A DNA stretch of 64,000 nucleotides. Source: Elusimicrobiales bacterium. GTDB lineage: Bacteria > Elusimicrobiota > Elusimicrobia > Elusimicrobiales > UBA9959. This document shows, one piece after another, positions 58,493-64,000 of this stretch. The DNA lies in contig JAQTZB010000008.1 of assembly GCA_028688015.1 (NCBI GenBank), positions 113,313 through 177,312 on the forward strand. The letters run 5' to 3'. Made by a program: the position numbers and the translations under genes. Position 1 is the first letter of the stretch, and each line of letters starts with the position of its first letter. Under the pieces are notes generated by a model. That model saw only the letters and a program-made list of their open reading frames with translations, did no database searches and had not been told where the DNA came from.

Positions 58493-59296
58493 CTATCTGC
58501 AATTCCGGGACGGGCTCTGCTTACTCTCTTTGGCAAGCACAGGGACATCGCATACCAAAAGGGCGGGCTTGCCCAACCTGCCCTCTTTGAGGACCCTTCC
58601 TCTTTTTGAAATAGCCATAGGGCCGCCGAAAGTATGCTCGTCCTTCTCCCGGGAAAGCGTGTTCACGAAGAAAGCGGCCGAGCCGACGCCGCGGAGTTGC
58701 CGAAGGTACTCCGGCCTCTCCACTTTCTCCCAGTATGTCTGGTCATATTTACCACTGGCGAATGACCGCCACATCAGGCAGAAAAGATAATCTGGCGAAA
58801 GCGCATTAAGCCGGGCCCGTATCCCCTCATCATAAATATCCCCGCAGATCTCGAAGGCGAAACGTCCAAAAGGCGTTTTGACGGCCCGCACCGCCTTTCC
58901 CATTTTATACGCTTTCTGCTTATTGCGCGGTGTAAGCCAGCCGCGGCTGATGCGCGCATAGCGGTGTACCAGCCGGCCCTTGTTGTTGTAAAGCAAGGCC
59001 GTATCGTACAGATTTCCCCGGCGCTGTTCCATCGCCCCGAAGGCGATCCAGATATTGTTATCCGCGGCGGAGCGGGATATGGCCCTCGCCTGCGGGCCGT
59101 CCAGCGAGATGGCCAGCTTTAAATCCCTGGCATAGTCCTCGGACGGCATTCCGGAGAACACCGCCTCGCCGAAGCAGACCATGTCGCAGCCCTGCGCGGC
59201 GGCCTTTTTCACATGGTCGAGTAGCGTCTTGAGGTTCTCCCCCACGCTTTTCCTGTACCAGAAACAGGCCAGCGCGATTTTGAAGGTCTTTTTCAT
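58493..59296 (-). CDS. Nitrilase-superfamily (carbon-nitrogen hydrolase) protein, Lys-to-Arg in triad
   Basis: 267 residues from the ATG at 59296; a TTG six codons upstream is less likely. The Glu (CFGEAVFSG, Glu44) and Cys (FEICGDIYDE, Cys151) of the E-K-C triad are present. The Lys position reads HRYARISRG, with Arg115 where YRK is expected. Family members hydrolyse nitriles, amides or carbamoyl groups. The substitution may lower or alter activity. A single-gene unit between R3 and R4. Confidence 0.85.
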   Translation of the reverse strand: MKKTFKIALACFWYRKSVGENLKTLLDHVKKAAAQGCDMVCFGEAVFSGMPSEDYARDLKLAISLDGPQARAISRSAADNNIWIAFGAMEQRRGNLYDTALLYNNKGRLVHRYARISRGWLTPRNKQKAYKMGKAVRAVKTPFGRFAFEICGDIYDEGIRARLNALSPDYLFCLMWRSFASGKYDQTYWEKVERPEYLRQLRGVGSAAFFVNTLSREKDEHTFGGPMAISKRGRVLKEGRLGKPALLVCDVPVLAKESKQSPSRNCR

Positions 59297-59312
59297 CGCC
59301 CATTTATTAAAC

Positions 59313-59386
59313 AAAAAAAGACCCCGGCGAAACCGCCGAGGTCTTAAGAAAACTGGCTCCCCTACCTGAACACAAAGGGGAACCGG
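59313..59386 (-). repeat. Cassette-boundary repeat R4
   Basis: Hairpin at 59320-59343 identical to that of R2 and R6, with seven T on the minus strand. tRNA-like part at 59354-59386 (TGGCTCCCC, ACCTG, AACACAAAGGGGAACCGG), close to R1 and R5. Confidence 0.85.
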
Positions 59387-59426
59387 ATAGACGTGCCAAG
59401 GTTATTAAACGTATAGACTGATTGAC

Positions 59427-59448
59427 CCCCAAAACAATTGGGGGTTTT
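59427..59448 (-). terminator. Hairpin after the ATC-hydrolase-like gene
   Basis: ACCCCC-aattgtt-GGGGGT lies between the stop of the 274-residue gene and repeat R4. It gives that unit its own hairpin in addition to R4. Confidence 0.55.
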
Positions 59449-59467
59449 AGTGCGAAGGAATATCTCG

Positions 59468-60292
59468 CTAATTCAACTCTTGCCAGAATTTTCGGGAAGG
59501 ATGTTTTATCCCCTTGTGGGCTCGCTTATCGTGCCACATATGCCCGCAATATGGCATACCTAAAGCAATGGATTTTTCTCTGGTCAGGACAAAATTAGGG
59601 TTGCATAAATTTGTCAACTGGTAGTCTTGATGGCAAATCACTTCATACACAATATGCCCATCGTTAACTTCCTTCATAAGGATATTGCAAGGCCGGCATT
59701 TCGTTATTTTAAGCGCGGCACGCCCATCTTCAGTCACGCCATCCACAAAGACAACGCCATCTTTCAGGGGGCCTTTTTTAACCGCCTCCGAAAGATCCAA
59801 CTTCTGAACAACATTTTCATATCTGGGGAGTTTCCATAAACCATATCGGTATTCAGTAAACTTTCTAAAATACGCCAGGGCAGCTTTCTTTGGCATTACG
59901 GAAGCCAGCGCTTTTATAACATAGCACTGAAGGAGATACACCCTGTAATAGTCATTGCATTTTAGACTAACCGCTTTGTTTAGCGCAGGAATCTTCTTTA
60001 ATCCCAAAACCTCAACTAATTTAGAAATAGCTGCGATACCAACTTCTCTATCCTTCCCCAAGTTCTTAGCCTTCACTAGGAGTTTCTCAAGAATCTTTAT
60101 GTCTTTTGCAGGCAACGGCTCAGTCTTTAATAGAGACAAGAGTTTCATCCGGAACTTTTCATATTCCGGAATCGGGTGCTTTTTCATGTAGAGAAAAAGA
60201 GTATCAAGAGATTGCGGCAACAAAACATTTTCAAGCTTAGCTTTAAAAGTTGAATTATTGTCGTATTTGCCGTGGCGATGAAGTGTTTTCAT
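59468..60292 (-). CDS. Protein with C-terminal ATC-hydrolase-like domain
   Basis: 274 residues from the ATG at 60292, preceded by AGGGGAG; an upstream in-frame ATG at 60328 lacks a ribosome site. The C-terminal half has Cys/His/Asp spacing ITKCRPC, VICHQDYQL, NLCNP, MPYCGHMW, similar to L-2-amino-thiazoline-4-carboxylate hydrolase family proteins. The N-terminal half is helical. Base composition is lower in GC than the core genes, suggesting transfer. Between R4 and R5. Confidence 0.6.
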   Translation of the reverse strand: MKTLHRHGKYDNNSTFKAKLENVLLPQSLDTLFLYMKKHPIPEYEKFRMKLLSLLKTEPLPAKDIKILEKLLVKAKNLGKDREVGIAAISKLVEVLGLKKIPALNKAVSLKCNDYYRVYLLQCYVIKALASVMPKKAALAYFRKFTEYRYGLWKLPRYENVVQKLDLSEAVKKGPLKDGVVFVDGVTEDGRAALKITKCRPCNILMKEVNDGHIVYEVICHQDYQLTNLCNPNFVLTREKSIALGMPYCGHMWHDKRAHKGIKHPSRKFWQELN

Positions 60293-60359
60293 ATTAACTC
60301 CCCTGTTTGTACCGTAAATCGAGGCCATTATTTTCTAACCCAATTCAAATATACCAAAC

Positions 60360-60431
60360 AAAAAAGGCCCCGGCAAAGTTGCCAGGGCCTTTAAAGCGGG
60401 AACTCCCGTACCTGAACACAAAGGGGAACCG
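60360..60431 (-). repeat. Cassette-boundary repeat R5
   Basis: Hairpin GGCCCCGGC/GCCAGGGCC at 60366-60389 with T-tract; tRNA-like part 60398-60431 (GGGAACTCCC, ACCTG, AACACAAAGGGGAACC). It combines the R3-type acceptor variant with the R1/R4-type arm. Confidence 0.8.
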
Positions 60432-60461
60432 ACTCACAATCACCAGAAATACCTCAATAGA

Positions 60462-60668
60462 TTATTCATGCCAGTGACTCATCCCCCATAACCCATACAG
60501 CAATACAAGAATCGGCACCCAATAGATGAGAAGTAACGCATACCAGAGATGATACTTATTCTTTGTTTTACGAAACCGTATCCAGTAAACAATCCCCATA
60601 GCAAAAGAAACAAAAAAAGCGAAACAAACCAAAATGGTCTTTGTAACAAACTCAATTGATATATGCAT
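60462..60668 (-). CDS. Small two-helix membrane protein
   Basis: 68 residues, almost entirely two helices (about 7-30 and 40-62). The loop is basic (RFRKTKNKYHLW), so both ends are outside. No clear ribosome site. A longer reading in another frame at 60479-60700 overlaps it; this one is preferred for its membrane-protein pattern. AT-rich compared with core genes. Confidence 0.5.
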   Translation of the reverse strand: MHISIEFVTKTILVCFAFFVSFAMGIVYWIRFRKTKNKYHLWYALLLIYWVPILVLLYGLWGMSHWHE

Positions 60669-60946
60669 GAATCAAAGTCGGGGAGATATGGACCGGGCAT
60701 AACCTTTTGACAATTCGCCCGCCAAACCCCGTTTGTCCTGAACCCACTTAACTATACCAAACAAAAAGACCCCGGCGAAACCGCCGAGGTCTTAAGGAAA
60801 GCTGGCTCCCCCCAATCAACGATACTCGAACAGTTAGCTGCTGAACTAAAAAGCTGGCTGTTAAGCCCGGCAGGGGAAGCTGCTAATAACGAAATCCTGG
60901 CAATTTGCAGAAAGCAATAAATACCCCGGGATAAATATAACGGCTT
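60669..60946. other. Gap with repeat R6, otherwise no gene seen
   Basis: Besides R6 (60763-60836) this gap holds GC-poor sequence with several short hairpins and no convincing reading frame. The part next to the zincin gene (60846-60946) may be the 3' untranslated region of that gene. Confidence 0.5.
60763..60836 (-). repeat. Cassette-boundary repeat R6
   Basis: Hairpin 60768-60791 identical to R2/R4, T-tract of five. tRNA-like part 60803-60836: TGGCTCCCCCC, AATCAACGATACTCGAACAG, where CTCGAAC keeps the T-loop pattern (GTTCGAG on the minus strand). Confidence 0.8.
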
Positions 60947-61660
60947 TCACAATCGCCAGAATGTACCGCCGCCTTGTCCGCCCTGACCGCGTATTTTCGC
61001 ATTCCAGGGAACCTGGGAGGTTATAAGCCCCAGCATGAAGATGTCACCGCTTGATCCCAACACATTCACGATGGAAACAACCGCCAGTAAACCTGACGCC
61101 CGGCCCAGGATACCGCATACCAATATCGGAACGAAAGAAATGATAATCAATGGCATTACTAAGATAGTTAAATAGCGAAGTAGAGACACCTCGCCGTTAT
61201 AATACGCAAAAGGGACCATCTTGGACGGCCATACCCCTAAAATTGACCTTTCAGACATCCCAACGCGTGGATGGACAGAGAGATGTACCAGCTCGTGGAA
61301 CAGAGCGTAAACAGCCACCGCGATTATTATCAATGGGAATACAACCGCCAAAGAAATCAGCCCTGCGACACCGGGGACCATCTTGACCGGGGCCATCCCC
61401 GCAGTGAGATGCACTACGCCACGAACAATCGGCATAATGACGTCAAAAGATGACAACATGTCCCTAACCGGGATAAGGTAAGACCATAGCCAGGCAACTG
61501 CGGCGGCAAATATAAGCGCAGGCAGCACCGCCAGCAATTGTAGAGACCAAAGTCCCGGTCCCAGCACCGGCCTCCATGAAGCGTCGGGCTGAAAATACGT
61601 GGTCTTTGGAATACCTCCGATATGAAATTTCATGAGCACATAAGGTACTGGCATATACAT
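60947..61660 (-). CDS. DUF3267-type membrane zinc metalloprotease (zincin)
   Basis: 237 residues from the ATG at 61660; a TTG ten codons upstream is possible. Helices at about 38-60, 97-120, 160-178 and 183-205. The zincin motif is FHELVHLSV (His122, Glu123, His126). The C-terminal SSGDIFMLGLITSQVPWNAKIRGQ carries the conserved S-G-D of DUF3267, the probable third zinc ligand. This family is thought to act in or at the membrane, similar to site-2 proteases. It lies between R6 and R7. Confidence 0.8.
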   Translation of the reverse strand: MYMPVPYVLMKFHIGGIPKTTYFQPDASWRPVLGPGLWSLQLLAVLPALIFAAAVAWLWSYLIPVRDMLSSFDVIMPIVRGVVHLTAGMAPVKMVPGVAGLISLAVVFPLIIIAVAVYALFHELVHLSVHPRVGMSERSILGVWPSKMVPFAYYNGEVSLLRYLTILVMPLIIISFVPILVCGILGRASGLLAVVSIVNVLGSSGDIFMLGLITSQVPWNAKIRGQGGQGGGTFWRL

Positions 61661-61694
61661 TTTACCAATATACCCCTCAGCGCCCTCCAATTAA

Positions 61695-61794
61695 ATAGCC
61701 CCCTGGCGGGGGCTATTGTCCATCAGCTCATTAAGAGAGTAGATAGAGCAGGTCGATTAAATATGGCTCCGGGATTGGAACACAAAGGGGAACC
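61695..61794 (-). repeat. Cassette-boundary repeat R7, closest to tRNA-Gln 3' end
   Basis: tRNA-like part 61764-61794; on the minus strand it ends GTTCCAATCCCGGAGCCA. The acceptor strand TCCCGGAG is identical to that of the intact tRNA-Gln upstream, and here CCA is present. Hairpin ATAGCCCCC/GGGGGCTAT at 61695-61716 lies 48 bases on. Confidence 0.75.
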
Positions 61795-61833
61795 GACTAA
61801 TTCTAAACAGAAATCTCCGGATTCTTTGAAAAA

Positions 61834-62031
61834 TCAGTTTATTCCGCTGCCGCCCAGTGAAGATGGTATACCCTCAATAGAGAACGGGGAACGCCACATC
61901 TCGCCACGATGTAAAAGGCGCACAGATACAAAAACAATTGCTGTAAACAGCCAAATGATAATCAATAAAACCAGCTTGGCTTTAAGGCGGTTTTGCCGCC
62001 CCCAATCAATTAATTGGCTAATTCTTCCCAT
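61834..62031 (-). CDS. Small single-helix membrane protein
   Basis: 65 residues. A basic N-terminus (DWGRQNRLKAK) leads to one helix (about 19-40), then a polar periplasmic tail. It overlaps the preceding gene by 14 bases, a sign of translational coupling. No family recognised. Confidence 0.6.
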   Translation of the reverse strand: MGRISQLIDWGRQNRLKAKLVLLIIIWLFTAIVFVSVRLLHRGEMWRSPFSIEGIPSSLGGSGIN

Positions 62032-62242
62032 TAGGTTTATACAATTGCCTTAAAACCTGCATTGACTCCTGATATGAATTCCCGGACGGCTGCGGGAATT
62101 TATACCAATACTCCGGATGAATACAACACGCATATACAGCCCACCAAGAAACAAGCAACAGCAACCCGAATGACAAAGCAATGGAGAAATTTAACCCCCA
62201 GTTGGCTATCCAGTAAATAGTTTTCTCAAATCTCTCGTTCAT
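62018..62242 (-). CDS. Small single-helix membrane protein
   Basis: 74 residues from the ATG at 62242 (an in-frame ATG twelve codons upstream is possible). One long helix (about 17-40), a cysteine pair (ACCIHPEYWYKF) and a polar tail. First gene after tRNA-Gln and its terminator. No family recognised. Confidence 0.6.
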   Translation of the reverse strand: MNERFEKTIYWIANWGLNFSIALSFGLLLLVSWWAVYACCIHPEYWYKFPQPSGNSYQESMQVLRQLYKPNGKN

Positions 62243-62292
62243 AAATGCAACTTTCGATATTCTACAAAAAGACGGCATTGGGGATATAAAAC

Positions 62293-62314
62293 AGGCCCCT
62301 TTTGACAGGGGCCT
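62293..62314 (-). terminator. Terminator of tRNA-Gln
   Basis: AGGCCCCT-gtcaaa-AGGGGCCT hairpin followed by GTTTTATA on the minus strand, 8 bases after the tRNA 3' end. The tRNA-spacer-hairpin layout is the same as in the R repeats. Confidence 0.8.
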
Positions 62315-62322
62315 GAAATTTT

Positions 62323-62393
62323 CTCCGGGACTAGGATTTGAACCTAGACAAAGAGATTCAGAGTCTCTCGTGCTACCGTTACACCATCCCGGA
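62323..62393 (-). tRNA. tRNA-Gln (anticodon CUG)
   Basis: 71 bases; CCA not encoded. Acceptor TCCGGGA/TCCCGGA, D arm GTG-taacggtag-CAC, anticodon stem AGAGA/TCTCT with loop CTCTGAA, T arm CTAGG-TTCAAAT-CCTAG. All stems pair. It is the only complete tRNA in the accessory array and lies at its upstream end. Confidence 0.95.
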
Positions 62394-62446
62394 ATATATT
62401 GGTATTATATATTTTTAAGGCGCATTTTCAAAGTCGGGAGAACATC

Positions 62447-63763
62447 GTGGACGGATTTACGACAGAACTTATAGTCATAGCGCTGATGCTGGTCTTCAAC
62501 GCCGGTTTCGCCGCCTATGAGATGGCGCTGGCCTCGGTGGCCAAGTCCCGCATCCGGCACCTGGCGGAAAAGAACGCGCCCGGCTCCGCCTCGGCCGCCT
62601 TCATGAAGGACCGCGTGGAGGCCAGCCTCTCGCTGATCCAACTGGGCATCACCCTGGCCGGCGCGGTGGCGGCCGCCACCGGCGGCGCCGGCATAAACGA
62701 GTACATAGCCCCCCTGCTCCAGGCCCGCTTCGCCCTGACCGAGGGCGGTGCCGCGGCGCTGGGCATAGTCCTGTTCGTGCTGCCGCTAAGCTTCGTCACC
62801 ATCGTGTTCGGCGAGCTGGTGCCCAAGGTCTTCGCGATAGAGAACAAGGAATTCATCCTCCTGGCCTTCTCGCCGTTCTTCCGCGGCCTCTACCTGGTTT
62901 GCTACCCGCTGCTGTTCGTCTTCGAACTGGTTATCAAGGCGGCGCTGGCCGTGGTCAACGCGCTGCTGCCAGCCGACCGGCGCCACCACGAGAAAGCCCC
63001 CCTGGCCGAGCTGCGCCTGGCCGCGGCGCAGGCGCGCGACGAGAGCGCCATCGGCCACCTGGAAGAGCGCATAGTGAACGCGGCGGCGGAGCTGTCCCAC
63101 CGCAAGGTGGGCGAAATGCTCATCCCGCTGTCGGCCGTCTCGTCCATCCCCGCCACGGCCACCCTGCCGGAGGCGCTGGTGCGCGCCCATATGGACCTGC
63201 ACACCCGCTTCCCGGTCACCAAGCTAGAAGGCCCCCCAGAAGAGTTTATCGGTTATATCAATTTCAAGGACATCGTGAACGCGCTGAAGATGCAGGCCAA
63301 GACGCCCGACGTGGCGGCGATAACCAGGCCCATAGAGAAGGTGCGCGCGGGAGCGCTGGTGCCCAGGGCACTGGAGGACATGATGTCCAAGAACGTGCAC
63401 ATGGCGCTGGTTACGGACGACTCCGGCAACGCCGTCGGCCTGCTTACGCTGGAAGACATCATCTCGCAGCTGGTGGGCCAGAAGATCAAGGACGAGTACG
63501 ACCGCCTGCCCTCCTACCTCTACGCCGCCGGGGGCGGGCTGATAGCGGGCGGCGGCGCAGACATGGCGGAGATCCTGCGCAAGCTGGGACTGCCGCCAGG
63601 CGCCGCCAACGTGACGCTGGCGGCCTGGCTGGAGAAGCGCCTGGGGCGCGCCCCGAAGGGCAGCGAGCTGGTAAAGGCCGCCCCGATAGAGGTGTTGGTG
63701 CGCAAGACCCGGCGGCACCGCGTGTCGGAGGCCTTCATCCGCAAGACCCCTGCGGCTATTTAG
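62447..63763 (+). CDS. CorC/hemolysin-type CNNM-CBS membrane protein
   Basis: 438 residues from a GTG at 62447 with CGGGAG six bases before. The DUF21/CNNM domain (about 5-195) has four helices and the GELVPKVFAIEN loop. Two CBS motifs follow (about 215-340; MLIPLSAVSSIPATATLPEAL, VTDDSGNAVGLLTLEDIISQLVG). The final part is the CorC_HlyC C-terminal domain. Members are Mg2+/Co2+ transport regulators. First core-type gene after the array. Confidence 0.92.
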   Translation: MDGFTTELIVIALMLVFNAGFAAYEMALASVAKSRIRHLAEKNAPGSASAAFMKDRVEASLSLIQLGITLAGAVAAATGGAGINEYIAPLLQARFALTEGGAAALGIVLFVLPLSFVTIVFGELVPKVFAIENKEFILLAFSPFFRGLYLVCYPLLFVFELVIKAALAVVNALLPADRRHHEKAPLAELRLAAAQARDESAIGHLEERIVNAAAELSHRKVGEMLIPLSAVSSIPATATLPEALVRAHMDLHTRFPVTKLEGPPEEFIGYINFKDIVNALKMQAKTPDVAAITRPIEKVRAGALVPRALEDMMSKNVHMALVTDDSGNAVGLLTLEDIISQLVGQKIKDEYDRLPSYLYAAGGGLIAGGGADMAEILRKLGLPPGAANVTLAAWLEKRLGRAPKGSELVKAAPIEVLVRKTRRHRVSEAFIRKTPAAI

Positions 63764-63789
63764 TAGAATATTGACGCTCGAAGTAAAAG

Positions 63790-63864
63790 CGGGGCATGGT
63801 GAAATGGTTCTCACGCGTGCTTTGGGAGCATGAATTCCGGGTTCGATTCCCGGTGCCCCGACCA
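63790..63864 (+). tRNA. tRNA-Pro (anticodon UGG)
   Basis: 75 bases including an encoded CCA. Acceptor CGGGGCA/TGCCCCG (C1 typical of tRNA-Pro), D arm GTGA/TCAC, anticodon stem CGTGC/GCATG with loop TTTGGGA, T arm CCGGG-TTCGATT-CCCGG. An IS481-family end begins about 15 bases beyond. Confidence 0.95.
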
Positions 63865-63879
63865 AAATACCCGGGTGTA

Positions 63880-63925
63880 TACCGGACACACCGGTAACAC
63901 ATTATACCGGATACATAGGTAACAC
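63880..63925. repeat. Terminal direct repeats of an IS481-family element
   Basis: Two 21-base units (63880-63900 and 63905-63925) share TACCGGA, a variable centre and GGTAACAC. The second overlaps the transposase stop codon. GGTAACAC/GTGTTACC ends are usual for IS481 elements. Confidence 0.75.
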
Positions 63926-64000
63926 TTTGAGCCCAAAGGGATTCCCGATGGGCTCAAATCTTTTTCCCTCAAAGTCAAAGTACCCGAGATCGTAATCCAT
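63902..64000 (-). mobile_element. IS481-family transposase, C-terminus only (window edge)
   Basis: The last 32 codons read on the minus strand, ending DLGYFDFEGKRFEPIGNPFG and then KVLPMYPV. This D-L-G-YFD...NPFGxKVLPM-P end is typical of IS481 integrase-core transposases. The rest lies beyond the window, so intactness cannot be judged. Confidence 0.8.

Noticed and set aside
56836..60836. CRISPR array
   Set aside because: Repeats are about 0.5-1 kb apart with genes between, vary in sequence, and no cas genes are present.
61764..61794. A second complete tRNA gene at R7
   Set aside because: Only the 3' acceptor strand and a damaged T arm exist; no anticodon or D arm can be folded upstream.
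53555..62394. A classical integron cassette array
   Set aside because: Architecture is similar, but no intI is visible and the repeats lack paired RYYYAAC/GTTRRRY core sites. The tRNA-like plus terminator structure explains them better.
63224..63889. 221-residue reading starting with GAPGIEPGIHAPKA
   Set aside because: The reading runs backwards through tRNA-Pro; such GAPGIEPG starts are a well-known artefact of tRNA antisense translation.

Overview
This window comes from a GC-rich bacterium with a Gram-negative style envelope: Sec signals, one clear lipobox, an O-antigen-ligase-like protein and HrpB. Gene content does not fix the phylum. The large sensor kinases and yeast-type cytosine deaminase would suit an environmental lineage such as Elusimicrobiota, but that is only a guess.

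Layout. 0-1.3 kb: a clostripain-family (C11) protease cut by the window edge and an RRM RNA-binding protein, each with a recognisable sigma70-type promoter. 1.4-16 kb: a tightly packed minus-strand operon of six phosphorelay proteins (membrane PocR kinase, Rcp1-like receiver, two giant PAS/GAF hybrid kinases, a smaller hybrid kinase, a double receiver) with no DNA-binding or cyclic-di-GMP output domain. 16-18 kb: a divergent membrane Cache sensor with no kinase domain. 18-30 kb: a long minus-strand run: ABC-F, TypA, a small membrane protein, a CYTH protein, a MATE transporter, an RlmI-like methyltransferase, a secreted protein, a cytosine deaminase, an Hpt protein and a four-PAS/three-receiver hybrid kinase. 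30-32.3 kb: a DUF350-like protein and a Tim44-like secreted protein carrying a Hint (intein-fold) domain. 32.3-42.8 kb: SUI1/YciH, a second MATE, PAP2 phosphatase, AhcY, a lipoprotein, a membrane protein, a YbhP-like EEP protein, HrpB and a subtilase. Two REP/MITE-like inverted repeats lie here. 42.8-47.1 kb: three membrane proteins, two with cyclic-nucleotide-binding domains (MscS-type channel, SulP-STAS transporter) and one resembling Pycsar-type TM effectors. 47.2-53.5 kb: hydrolase, O-antigen ligase-like protein, OPT transporter, thioredoxin and small membrane proteins.

53.5-62.4 kb is the most unusual part. It holds 13 short, functionally unrelated genes, all on the minus strand, ending at a tRNA-Gln(CUG) gene. 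Most gene boundaries carry one of two repeats: a unit resembling a tRNA 3' end followed by a terminator-like hairpin (seven copies besides the real tRNA), or a near-perfect AT-rich palindrome (two copies). The layout resembles a gene-cassette array or serial integration into a tRNA 3' end, but no integrase and no canonical integron attC consensus is visible.

62.4-64 kb: a CorC/hemolysin-type CBS membrane protein, tRNA-Pro(UGG), and the end of an IS481-family element running off the window.
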